Assembly (NCBI GenBank): GCA_946122785.1
Contig: CAMGYJ010000011.1
Location: 41,442,513-41,506,512 of the forward strand
From: Linum tenue
Lineage: Eukaryota; Streptophyta; Magnoliopsida; Malpighiales; Linaceae
DNA length: 64,000 bases
Reading direction: 5' to 3'
The notes beneath the pieces are model-generated. The model saw only the letters and a program-made list of their open reading frames with translations, did no database searches and was not told where the DNA came from. Below are positions 35,104-46,257 of the stretch, piece by piece (the stretch's first letter is position 1; each line of letters begins with the position of its first letter). The translations under genes were made by a program, and so were the position numbers.

Positions 35104-36193
35104 AGTTGCCCCAGCAGCAGAGGTGGACTGGCGGTTGACATAAGCTCGAGTTACATGATCATTAAGAAGTGCTGCATCAGAGACAAGGAGACCTCTGTTT
35201 TGCTTTACAGCTTTGTAGAAATGTGCATCAGAAATCTTGGAACTTCCTTGGTCCAGCTCAAGAACTGGGCCGCCGCCACCAGGCTTGCATTTCTTCTTCA
35301 GTTCGGAGGCAAAGGTTGGATCCAGGGCCGGGTCGGTATCGCCTCTCCCCGTGAAGTTGTATAGTCTATCGGTGATCACGAAACAACTTGCAACCCCGAT
35401 GGTGTGCGCTCCTGAAAGCAATAGGATAAAGAAAAGTCGTCTGTTAGTAAATGGTATAAAATGAAGTTCTATAATTTCTTTTTTGCGAATTATTGAAGTG
35501 GTGGCATCTACATTTTTTTCATGAAAAGATTATGAGAACTTGAAATCCATCCATAACAAATGAATTTACCGTCGATAAAAAATTATCCTCATTAGACGAA
35601 CAACTAAGACACATATTATTGATTGTTCAGTTTAACGATTGAACGAGACGGTAAACTTAAACCTTAATTATTTTCAATTGTAACAGGATTTCATTAGTGG
35701 TTGTAACAACGATAAATTATTTGAATTATTTTTACCTGACAAAACAGCCAGGTCTTTCTTAGTTAAACCCTTCGATGCAAAGTTTTGTTTGAGTTGAGCT
35801 ATGTTGAAATTCGAGGAGGGTAAATTTTCGTCTGCCTCCTTGCTAAGTGAGATTCTTCCATCTCTACGTCCAGTTTCAGCTTTCCAAAATGATCCACCTG
35901 TCTGAAAATATAGTAAAAAAAACCCAGAGAAAGAACATACGTAAATAAAACATTTAAAAAAAAATATAGTAATTCGTGGGACGAGCCTAGAACATTACCA
36001 GTCGAACCGCATCACGAGCAGCCAGGGCCAATATGTCGGCACAAGAAACCACACCGGGACAACTCTCATCAGGGCAGCTCTCATCGTAGTAACCGGTTCG
36101 CAGACCGGCTCCATCGACCCGGTTCGGGCCTGAAACAGCGAGAAGAACTAGCTGGATGAAGAAAATCGACACAACCCTTGTCTGAACCGCCAT
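35104..36193 (-). pseudogene. Class III peroxidase, copy B, two deletions
   Basis: Remaining parts are a fused exon 1/2 (35999-36193), exon 3 (35736-35901) and a shortened exon 4 (about 35104-35411). The first deletion joins GYYDESCPD of exon 1 to [12 protein letters not shown] of exon 2. It removes intron 1 and the distal catalytic Arg/His, although the frame is kept. The second deletion removes the last 30 or so codons and about 260 bp of 3' flank: the 3'-flank word CATAAG is fused to TTGCCCCAGC, with AAG shared by both sides. The open frame then runs into ATYEVVCSR and stops. The proximal His motif GAHTIG survives. With the heme-pocket residues gone, peroxidase activity is not expected. 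The promoter region is still intact. Confidence 0.9.
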
Positions 36194-36274
36194 TTCTCTG
36201 TGTATATGAATTATGATGAAAGGCAGCAGCTAAGGTGTCAGTGGTTGCGATGAAAGAGTTAGTGTTGTGCTGCT

Positions 36275-36284
36275 GTTTATATAG
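36275..36284 (-). promoter_or_regulatory. TATA box of peroxidase B pseudogene
   Basis: Same CTATATAAAC site and spacing as in copies A and C, so a truncated transcript may still be made. Confidence 0.55.
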
Positions 36285-38694
36285 TTCAGTAGAACTAACT
36301 TATTCGTTACAATATTATATCGTATGGGAAAAGGTCAAACAGTCTTGTATCGCTGCTTCACAGTTCACAGGTCCAACAAACAAATGGAGCCAAGTTCAGC
36401 AATACGAAGGTCAGAAGGAATATTGCCATTTAGCTTTTGTTTTCTTTCCGTTTTTTGTTCCTCTTCTTGCATTGACTTCTTTGGACAGCCGGCTCCTTGA
36501 CTTCGTACACCTTGCATGCATGGCGTTATCAAAGAATACAGCAAGCATGACATGTGAAAGTAACCAACGTCGATATTGCTAAATTTGGCTCGATTATGGT
36601 GTTAGATGATCCTTGTAAAATTTGAACCAAGAATCCATTCAAGTAAAAATTGATGTTGTTGGTTTAATGCATCAAATTTAGTGCAAGATTTGAATTTAGG
36701 TGAGTTACCACTTAAATTAATTGTGTGGAATTTCATTTTGGATGAATGAGTGTTGTTTATAATTCTTTTGGCGTCTCACAACCCACTTTATAAGGCTATA
36801 AATTGAGGTTCTTTGTTTTCTCAGAAAAAATGATGCAACAAACATGCAAGTGATAAACGTCCAAGGATGTCTTAGGGTTGTATTCCACAAAGTTTTATAA
36901 TGCTCATGCAACTAGTCACACCATACCATTCAAAGTTTTATATGAAAGACTTCAGAAGTTTTGTTCGTATAGGCATTAAAGTAAATCAAGAAAGAAAAGT
37001 AAAAGATGTTTAGGTGTTTTCCAAGTTATATAGATACATAAAAGAAAAGAGAAAAAGCACAATTGAGTCCTATCATACACATCAACACGCATACATATCA
37101 TGCATCAATGATTCATCTATACCATCACTCTTTCCCTTCTACTATGGTCATTCTACTCGAGCTTTCGCCACATGCAATAGGAACTTGACTATCTAATGCA
37201 TGCTTTCGATTCATGATATCACCTAATCAATGAAGAAATAAGAAGTGAGGATAACACATGATTAAGTGTGGGCCTCTTCAGCCATATATAATCGATGGTC
37301 TATATCATTGATGTAGTAACAATCAAGCATTGATACTACTCAGAGCATAGATGCATGTTTGATTGTTTCCTCTATACTCGTGTAGAATTAATGGGGTATC
37401 ACTAGGGTGTAATTTCTTAACAAACTTGATGATACTAAGCACAATGAATATAGTAGTATACTATAGAATCATAACATTGATGATAAGAAAACACTAACAC
37501 TAGATAAAAATCAATGATCATCATGTAAGCATCAATACACACATGATAGGCATTGAAATTTAATAGGATAAACACAAGCGAAATCATGACTTCAATATAT
37601 AAAGATAAAAGAGCATATTTCTACACAATAAATTATGAATGCTAAGCTCTCACCCGAACAGAGTGTCTACAAAATTATTGAATGGAATTGTGTAACCTAC
37701 TAAACTAATAGTCTAGCTCCCTATTTATAGAGATATAACTCAGCCAAAACCTTCCTAACCCTACTAGGACAAGTTCTCTTTGACTTGGGGACGTATCATA
37801 GCCTATGGAATTTTATTTGGGCTTGGGCCTTAGAGTGGCGGATGGGTGGCAACTCGAATTGCTACATGTTTTCTTTGCGGAATGAGCTCTTTGGCCCATA
37901 AGCAAACTCTCCTAAATATTTATCTGTGATTTGACCCAAGTTTGCTTAGGAGGCCTTTGGACTCGACACTGGGCCGACATTGATTCGGTTTGGATTGAGT
38001 GTTCCTTCATTGGGCTCCTCTTAGGATTTATACATGGTTCCTAGAAGGTTTCTCATCATTGAACCTCATCTTTATCATGAAAACTCAATATTCTTCTCTT
38101 GTTGTCTCATTTGGTCCTCTAGAATCATTCAATGTTAGATCCAAATCCTCATAAATGGTATTTTACCTTAGAATGCACAAAAACATACCTAGAATATATA
38201 AAGAATACAAAAACATAACCTAGGCCTACTAAATGGCCATTGATCAAATATTTATGATTTAGATACAAAATATAACATAAAGTATTAAAAATGCATTGAT
38301 AGATAGGAGTGATAAATACTATAAATTGAGTGTCACCAAAAAACACCGGTTCTTCCAAATTTTGTATTCTCCTAAAATTGATTGAGTGTTTTTTCTTTGT
38401 GTTTGGAGTTTTCTACTTACTACAGAACTTCCCACTCTGAAGATTATTCCTTAGTCATTTTGGATTTAATGGCTTGTCCAGTATGTGATTTGATTTTTCT
38501 CCATTCACTTTCGAGTATTGTCCACATAAATTTGGTGTTTTGTCTTTGGTTATTATCTTCTCTGTTTTATTTTTATTTCAATATCGGATTTGCTTCCACT
38601 AGTGCTATTTTATCCACATTCAAAAGTCTTAAAATGACAACATGTATCAAAGTTTTGACAACTAATTGAAATTCTCGACAAGACGACTACAAAG

Positions 38695-38924
38695 TTTGAC
38701 ATCGAGAAGTTTGATGGAAAGATATCATTATCGATATGAATAATTCAAATGAAGGAGATTTTGACGTAGAACGTTGTTCAAAAGAATTTAATGGGTCTCG
38801 AAGTCAACCAAGAGACTTCGAGTGATACCCAATGGGAAGAGCCCGATGAAAAGGCTTTTACTGCTATTCAATTACATCTATCGAAATTGGTTTTGCATGA
38901 GGGGATCCAAATTTTTCTTTAGTG
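38695..38924 (+). pseudogene. Ty1/copia gag fragment, unit B
   Basis: Copy of the unit A fragment with the same stops. EEPDEKA is retained here where unit A has a Lys for Glu in the same motif. Confidence 0.6.
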
Positions 38925-39662
38925 TGAGTTATCATATTTCAATGTTGTTGTTGTCCCTCAAACTGCCACATCCTCCATAGCGTCAACAGGCGAGAGTGTA
39001 TACCAATTGACAATGGGAAAGCGGTGTGTGAGTGGCTCGAGTGGATTTCATAGATTATTTGATCAGATGCATCATTCGCCTCACACATATCTAGATCCTT
39101 CAAAAACCTGACCAACACCTGACCATGCTTCTTTATGAGCATCCTTCATAAAAATCATTGTTGGGGGAAACTATTTATACGAGATGTCAGGCTTTCTCTG
39201 ACAATTGATTATAACAGTGCATAAAGCTTGGATGAAGTTGTAAGAAGAAATGGAGCAGGATTGATCCACGAAGAAAAGCTGCAAAACAGAGCAAGAACAG
39301 CGCGTAAACGTGTCGTTTATGCCTTCCCCTCCACCTAACTAAAGAGAAGGTTGAAACGACGACGTGGAGACCCAAACTTACCGTTAGATGGAGACAAGAG
39401 ACGAGGACACATGACAATATGAATTTATGTTTATTTAAATTATAGTTTAACTGATAATTCAAGTTTTACTGTTTTACATTTCTTTTACCTACTAAACTTT
39501 GGTATAAATAGAATGATCTGAAGCCTTAGTTGCTTTGCGGGTTTCCTCACAATTCCATTTGCTCGCATTCTTCTTCTACCTTATAACCAGCTACAACCCT
39601 AGAAGCTAGGTTTCTCATATGGTATTAGAGCGGTGATCCGATTTTCCGTACTAAACACTTCA

Positions 39663-40550
39663 ATGAACACTCCACCTAGCAACTCCAGTGGTAGTGGAGA
39701 GATCCCCTTCGGCAGTTTCAATCACAATGCTCATAATCAGCAAACCCAGCAGAATCAGCAAACCCAGCAAAATCAGTAGGCCCAACATACCCAGAATGAA
39801 GCGCAGGCTCAGATCTATAATGGTAATCTCAATAACTCAACTGGGTTATGTGTTTGGAAGTCCTTACTATATCAATCGGCACAAGAATTTGGGTCAATCC
39901 ATAGTGTTTGATTTGCTGAATGAGAATAACTACCAGATGTGGCAGAGAGCCATACGAATGGTTCTCAAAACCAAACATAAGATTGGTTTTATTGATGGTA
40001 GCTTGCCCATGCCAGAACGAACTCATCCTAAGTTTGTTGGGTGGGATGCTTCTAACACCATGGTGCTGTGTCGATTCTAAATTCTATTGATTAGGATATA
40101 CGTCGTAGTGTATTGCAACATGAAGTGGCTCAGACACTGTGGGATGAACTTAAAAAGAGCTTTGGAAGTTGCAATGCACTAAGACTAGCCTATTTGAAAG
40201 AAGCTATAGATCGGTTCAAGCAGGGAAGTTTGACCCAATATTATGTTTATCTGAAAGGACAATGGGAAGAGTATCTCTAGTTCAACCTTATTGTTGATTG
40301 TGATTGTTAGAACCAAACATTTTGCAGTTGTGGATGCATTTAAGGAAAGGCAGGAGACATAATATCTGATTAACTTCCTTCGAGGACTTAGGCCAGAGTT
40401 TGATGTGGTACAAACTCAGCTGTTGATGATGAAGCCATTGCCCAATGTAGAAGCTGTTGTGGATGGTATTCTGCAACATGAGCAGAAGCTCAAATCAGAC
40501 AAAGGCCACTCCAACAGAAGTGTTCCATCAGTGGCTTTAGCAGCTCAAGG
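39663..40550 (+). pseudogene. copia gag remnant, unit B
   Basis: Same broken gag as in unit A, with the same stop in the Gln-rich run and a few private substitutions (for example LPMPERTHPKF). Confidence 0.7.
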
Positions 40551-40789
40551 TGATAATTAGAAGGGTTTTACCTCATTTGAACCTGACAAAGGTGGGAGAG
40601 AAATCATAGATGGTGATAGAAAGTTTTGTAGATACTATGGTTTGCCAAACTGACAGCCTCATTATTGAAGGATGGATTTTCTCAAGTAGCTTCTGACTAT
40701 TCCATGTTCATTAGGAGGTTTTGGGGAAGAATGCTGGCGGTGATAGTTGGGAGTTCACCGAGTGACATAGAACAGACGAAAGGGGGTTC

Positions 40790-41594
40790 TTGGGAAAGGA
40801 GTTTAAGGTGAAATATTTGGGAGTTCTACAGTTCTTTAAGGGATTAGAATTTTACAAGGATCATAGGGGAATCTTTGTGAATCAAAGAAAGTACTGTATG
40901 GATCTGTTGGAAGATACAAGGTATATGGATGCTAAGGACTGTTTGTCTCCTACCAATTGCAAAGTTCAACTAAAACCAAAGCAGAGAGAACCTCTGACGA
41001 ATCCTGAAGTCTACAAGTGACTAGTTGGAAGGCTGCATTACTTGACAATAACACGACCTGACCTCACACTCTTAGTACAACAATTATGCGAATGCCAAAA
41101 GAATACCTACATTAAGCACTTGCAGGTTGCATACAAAGTGGTAAGGTACATAGAACATGCACCAGGTCAAGGCTCATTATTTAAAAGTGGCACCAAAATG
41201 GAGTTGACAGGTTTCTCAGATTCAGATTGGGCTAGCAGGAGATTAGTGATAGGGTATTGCAGCTTACTGGGAGGTTGTATGTTAACGTGGAAATCTAAGA
41301 AACAAACATCGTCTCAAGATCCTAATATGAAGTAGAGTATAGAGCCTTTCCCAATTGATGTTTATTTATTGTGATAATCGATCAGCTATTCATATAGCAA
41401 AGAATCCAATTTTCCAGTAGAGGATGAAACACATTGAAATTGGCTGTCACGTTACATGGGAAACACTCAATTCTGGAATAATCAAATTGCACCATGTAAG
41501 AACAGATGACCAGTTAGCAGATCTTTTCACTAAGGGCTTGACTCGTTATAGGTTGAGCTATCTGCTGGATAAGTTGGGAGTCATTGACATGTAA
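40790..41594 (+). pseudogene. copia RT C-terminus and RNase H remnant, unit B
   Basis: As in unit A, but the first RT piece is still open: GVLQFFKGLEFYKDHRGIF and NQRKYCMDLLEDTRYMDAKD up to NPEVYK, then a stop before LVGRLHYL. The RNase H SDSDWAS motif is present. Confidence 0.75.
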
Positions 41595-42093
41595 TCGCCA
41601 ACTTATGGAAGAATAATAGCAGAAAGCTTGGATGAAGCTAGAAGAAGAAATGCAACAGGGTTGATCCACGAAGAACATCTACATAACAAAGCAAGAACAG
41701 GGCAGAAACGTTTCGTTTATGCCTTCCCCTCCAGTTAGCTAAAGCGAAGGTTGAAATGATAACATGAAGACCCAAACTTACCGTTAGGTGGAGACAAGAG
41801 GCAGACCAGACGATGACACGTGGCAATCAGAATTTATGTTTATTTAAATTTACAGTTTAACAGAAAATTCAAGTTTTACAGTTTTACATTTCTTTCACCT
41901 GTTGAACTCTGATATAAATAGAAGGATCTGAATCCTTAGTTGCTTTGCGGGTTTCCTCACAATTTCATTTGCTCGCATTCTTCTTCTCCCTTATAACCAG
42001 CTGCAACCCTAGTTGCTATATAGGTGCAAAAATGCGTGGCTAACCTTTAGCTGCGCCACTTTTAGCCACACGAGCTACAAAGTCATTTTTGTG

Positions 42094-42138
42094 TGCACTA
42101 CAAAAAAAGGCTGATATAGCGACAACCTTTTAGTGACG
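42094..42138 (+). repeat. CACTA terminus, first copy of a 45-bp direct repeat
   Basis: TGCACTACAAAAAAAGG onward to TTTTAGTGACG; repeated at 43602-43646 on the other side of the LTR insertion with one C-to-A change. The first copy is next to the genuine GTG target duplication, so it is the original outer end. Confidence 0.8.
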
Positions 42139-42174
42139 CGGGTGACCCGGGTTCGTTCCCCGGCAACGGCGCCA
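42136..42174 (+). other. tRNA-Asp-derived 39 nt (nucleotides 37-76)
   Basis: It reads ACGCGGGTGACCCGGG, then TTCGTTCCCC, then GGCAACGGCGCCA. That is the 3' anticodon stem, variable loop, T arm, acceptor strand, discriminator G and CCA of plant tRNA-Asp(GUC), as I recall that sequence. The single difference is T for A at position 58 (42156). The presence of CCA, which is not gene-encoded in plants, shows it was copied from mature tRNA and is not a tRNA gene fragment. The first ACG is also shared with the CACTA flank, so the exact join could be 37-40. Confidence 0.8.
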
Positions 42175-43117
42175 AAAACTTGGCACGCCAAAACACAACA
42201 CCAAACTGCGACCAAGTGTAATCGCATTCCGGGAATGCAGTAACAAGCAAGTTCAATTATCAACCCGGGGTCTAGATCTACTGCTTACTCCGTGATTCTC
42301 TGTTATCTAGCAAACTAATTCGAGAGATTGTTGTTTAAAGCAAAAGCAGTAAGAAAGCAAATAATAATTCGGTTTTCAAAGTCAGGAAAGAGTCACTCGG
42401 GATTGAGTCCCCCTAGCCCCTTAGTTAGGTTCAATTGTAATTCCCCTGGGTTGATTCACTGTTGATTAGACTGCGGAAGTTCCGACAGTAGCTTGGAATC
42501 TCTTAAGCTGACCAAGCCCTCTCAGTCTAACTACCCGGCAGACGACTAGCCTTCACCGGGATAGAAAGCTGAGGCTTTGAACACAGAACTCCACTACTGG
42601 AATTGAATTCCAGTACAAAGCATTAAACTGGCTAACTCTCGTATAGCCAATCTCCTACTATCGAATGAAGAGGCTCTAACAACCTAATCAGATTCTATCT
42701 ATCTCAGGTTGCAGCAGAAATTGAGAAAAGCTGATCAGACTCCAATCAATTCAATAAACATGCATCATTCGATTAAAATCAAACAGTAATGTCATCCCAA
42801 GTTATTACAATCAAATCCCTAACACAAGGAACTAGGGTTCTTCGTACCCAAGTGAGAGAAGGGTTCTACTCCATAGAGAGAGAAGAGAAAACAGTAATCG
42901 GAGTAGTCATACTCATAATGATGAGGAAAATCTGCTCCGGGATGATGATTTCCACTCCTATGACGATTTCCAAGCTCGATTCGGTGAAACCCAGCTCCAA
43001 GATAGCTTCTAGGATGTGTTCTTCGCCCTTTCTCTCTCTAGGGCTCTGTTTTTGCTCTGAAAATCCGATTCTCCCACTTTTGGCTCGAAATTGGCTCAAA
43101 AACCAGAATTTCCCGAC

Positions 43118-43410
43118 TCACACGGGCAGGCCACACGGCCGTGTGGCTCACCCAAGTGGCCGTGCGAGTCAAAACGCACCGTCCCATTAATTCGATCTTC
43201 AGCCATCTCACACGGCCAGGGTTGCACGGCCGTGTGGATTTCCTGGGTAGCCCGTGCGTGGCCTCGGCAAAAATCACACGACAACTTTGCTCACTGGCAC
43301 GGCTGTGTGAAAGCCAGGGTTGCCCGTGTTTGCTCTCGCACAATCCCACACGGCCTGGCTTGTCACTTGCACGGCCGTGTGATTCCACGGTCTGCCCGTG
43401 TGGCTTCCTT
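43118..43410. repeat. GC-rich palindrome cluster in the LTR
   Basis: At least four occurrences of CACGGCCGTG or one-base variants, each followed at some distance by CCCGTGTG-like words, within about 290 bp. Similar CACACGGCCGTGTG words are known from LTRs of plant gypsy elements; here they may be a transcriptional or replication feature of the LTR. Confidence 0.65.
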
Positions 43411-43601
43411 GAACCCTCGCCATTCGTCCGATCTTCGTCCAATCGACCCCAAACTCGCTCCCAAGCCTCAATTCACGTACTAGGTCCTGAAATATCACAA
43501 ACAAGAACAACCTAGCGTGAAATCGGCCTAAAACACGAGAATCAACACCTCAAACGGTGTAAGAACAGGGGTAAAAACATGTGTAAATAACGGTCTATCA
43601 A

Positions 43602-43646
43602 TGCACTAAAAAAAAAGGCTGATATAGCGACAACCTTTTAGTGACG
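43602..43646 (+). repeat. CACTA terminus, second copy of the 45-bp direct repeat
   Basis: Starts directly after the LTR end (GGTCTATCA, then A, then TGCACTAAAA) and continues without a break into the CACTA left subterminal region with GACGGTCAGTCTGACCGTC. Confidence 0.8.
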
Positions 43647-44271
43647 GTCAGTCTGACCGTCTATAAATGCTATAGTTTCCAACGGAAGCCTTCTCCGTCA
43701 ATTCACCATCGGGATCTGTGATAACATACACCAACGCTGCGCTAGTGGAAGTCTTTAGTAATGAGTGTCCTTTTTTTATGTCTAGTCTTATCTATTTTTG
43801 TCTTTTTATATGTTCAAATTCAAATTATTTATAAAAAAAAACTATTTTCAATGAAAAAGTTAAAACATGTTAGAGGTCGAGTGGGAGTGGCTCAAGTCCT
43901 TTCATTACTTCGAGAAGAACCAAGTCCTCAGGGAATCCCTAAAAAACCCAAACGAAAAAAAAAACCTGCCTGCTCTTCATCCCGAATCGAGCGCCTTGGG
44001 GCTTAGACTACCAATCGAGCTTTGTCTTCTCGGCCGTCGGAGATTGTGCGAGTCGGATAGGAGCTCAGAGCAACGCCGTCGAGATTGTGCGGGTCGGAAT
44101 AGGAGCTCGGAGCCTTATGACGATCTCGATCCTCGACAATTTCGACTTCTCTGTGTTCTCGGTGAGTCACTCCCTCTGCAATTACATTGGGTTTTTCAAT
44201 TTTTAGGGTTTCAATTAAGCTCCTGTGGAATTGCTAATTGGAAACGCGATCTTCCTCCGTTACGGAAGGAT

Positions 44272-44477
44272 CTAAGGAAGGAGCCGGATCTGGAGGCTGG
44301 AAACAACGAGAATCTATATCCAGGTCTTGATCTTGGCGAGAAATAGCTCCGATGAGGTTTGATCCAGAAGGTTTACGGCATCCTGGCCACTATGCTCGTC
44401 ATCACCACCTTCGTCTCCTTCATCACCGTCAATGAGCTTCTCAGGGCAAGCCCTGGTCTCCTCTTATTCCTCTGATT
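44272..44477 (+). pseudogene. LIFEGUARD/BI-1-like gene fragment, unit B CACTA
   Basis: The frame reads RKEPDLEAGNNENLYPGLDL. After a frameshift and a stop at the expected Trp position it continues GLIQKVYGILATMLVITTFV and SFITVNELLRASPGLLLFL. Plant LIFEGUARD (TMBIM/BI-1-like) proteins begin with a D-EAG-LYP segment, then ELRWAFIRKVY and the first membrane helix, which is the same order. It is therefore the N-terminal part of such a gene, captured and decayed. Upstream GC-rich DNA (43970-44160) may be its former 5' leader. Absent from unit A because of the deletion there. Confidence 0.55.
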
Positions 44478-44938
44478 CGTCCGCTTCATCCTTACGTTAT
44501 TCTCTTTCCAATTCCCCTTTCCTCCTAACTCTCAATTCCTCAATGTTCAGGGTTTGGGATATATTTGTTGTATAGTTACGACTCCTATGGCAGTTTGTGT
44601 CGAACATGGTTGATTACTTTCAGATGTGGATGTGAATCGTATGGTCAATTAGGGTATTTCTTGTTGGTAGTGGTTGAGAATTTGGATTTCATTTTTATTG
44701 TTTCCATGCCTCCTGCATATTAATTATTGCCTTTATTTAGGCCAATCCTTAAGTCATTCCTTCAAAAGACCATGTTCTAGCTACAAAAAACAAAAAGGAT
44801 AAGTCTGGTGTTGGTGCTACATGCATGAAGAGTGTTGGTCGTTTTCTCTGTTGATAGTGGTGACATATGGCAAGAAGAGTTTCTTCATTTAGCTTTTCCT
44901 ACATTATTAGACTTGGAAGAGTGTTCGTTGTTTTCTCT

Positions 44939-45498
44939 GAAGCTTGGCCTGTTGGATTATTTGGGCTAGTATGACCTCTTTTTCTTTGTTATGTATCCAT
45001 TATCTTCTTGGAGGAAATGGTATATTGATTATCTTCCGACTGACTGTCGATGTGATTAAGCAGTTTATGTTCTCTGGTATCATGGCAAGTGGTCTGGTTA
45101 TTAATTGCTCTATTTCAGGCTTCTATACTGATGCTTGGTCCTCCCCCAACGATGCTGATTTTCCAAGTGCAGCTTGCACCCCAAGAGTTTAGTACAGGCA
45201 TGATTGTCAATCTAGCTTAATTATGTTATGATAATTCAAATTAGCTTGGTTTTTTGCATTTATTCTGGATGATTTGGAACAGGACTGGCATTTTTTTGCT
45301 GTATGCCAATTACATTGTCAAGTGGGGTAGCACTAACACAAGTAAATTTCCTCTTCCTCTTCTTCTCCACTCTCTGTACGTTCAAGGTTAGGATGACATG
45401 TGCATCACTAATGGGGGTTTTGATTGCAGCATGTTGGTGGGAAATATGCTCTTGCTCTTAAGATGACAGTGATGTCAAACCTACTAGGCATCATTACT
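44939..45498 (+). pseudogene. BASS4-like exons captured by CACTA, unit B
   Basis: Same four pieces at an offset of 14.247 kb. Exon 4 differs (CMLVGNMLL-type frame: one T-to-G and one C-to-A change), giving ALALKMTVMSNLLG, so the copies decay independently. Confidence 0.75.
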
Positions 45499-46192
45499 GT
45501 AAGTTTCTACTTATAAAAAGAAAAATCACTACCATAACCACTTTCCTCTTTTCTGGACTTCACAGTTGTTCTTAAAGTCCATTAATAAGAATAACCCTTA
45601 TGTTTGTTAGTACGCATAAGATGAGAGTTGGCTTTCTTTGATGAATCACTTTCATTTTCGGATATAGATCTCAAAGGATTTCATGCTTTCATTTGATTTT
45701 TTGCATGTGCATGTGCATTTAGTCTTTATTCATTTGATATAGTCTAACTCGCTGCTCTTTGGTGTTGATTTAACTGCCGAGGTAATACACCTCAATAATT
45801 GTGAATGCATTTGAGATTCTCAGGATAGGCTGAAACATGTTCGTGTAAGATTTTTGGATTCCATTTTCTTTTATTGTCTTTGTAACTATCATTCTTACTT
45901 TCTACTTGAGTTTGATAATGGATCTTTACGGTGAATGGAATTAGGAAGGAAAGCGAGACAGTTGATTCAAGATCAGAAAGGTAATTAGGTGAATTGCCTA
46001 CTTTTATAAACTAGAGCTACTTTACTTATACGGAGGACCCATAGATCTGGCTTTTCATGATTTTGGATATTTGGGTCATTTGTCTATCGATATATATGCT
46101 TAATATTTCAAGTAATTGTCGGGTGTAGCATCATAGTAAATAAGGAGAAGGAAAATAACTCTTGTTATATGGACTTATTTAATCATTTTCAG

Positions 46193-46257
46193 GATCGTCT
46201 TGGTCGGTCTAAGCTAATTTGGTCTTTGCGGCTGAAAGTTGCTCTTGATACAGCTAG
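46193..46257 (+). pseudogene. Possible protein-kinase exon piece, unit B CACTA
   Basis: Identical 65-bp exon-like segment with the same splice borders as in unit A. Confidence 0.35.

Larger units (their letters stand above)
39206..42013 (+). mobile_element. Internally deleted Ty1/copia element, unit B
   Basis: Same structure as the unit A element, at an offset of about 12.825 kb. The copies share the same internal deletion and truncated 3' LTR, so the decay predates the tandem duplication. Confidence 0.75.
42136..43600 (-). mobile_element. Solo LTR fused to a tRNA-Asp 3' half, unit B
   Basis: On the minus strand the order is an LTR (43600 to 42181, starting TGATAGACC and ending GGCGTGCCA), a 6-nt spacer AGTTTT, and then the complement of tRNA-Asp from CCA (42172-42174) back to nucleotide 37 (42136). 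No retroelement interior follows; host CACTA sequence resumes at once. The primer match of ordinary elements is about 18 nt, here 39. The LTR type (1420 bp, Asp primer) fits plant Ty3/gypsy families. The LTR carries GC-rich CACGGCCGTG palindromes at 43120-43410. Confidence 0.8.

Noticed and set aside
42136..42174. A tRNA-Asp gene
   Set aside because: Only nucleotides 37-76 are present, CCA is encoded, and the 5' half is absent, so it is a copy of a tRNA end and not a gene.
43038..43515. Several overlapping ORFs on both strands
   Set aside because: They come from the GC-rich palindromes of the LTR; LTRs are non-coding and no domain is seen.
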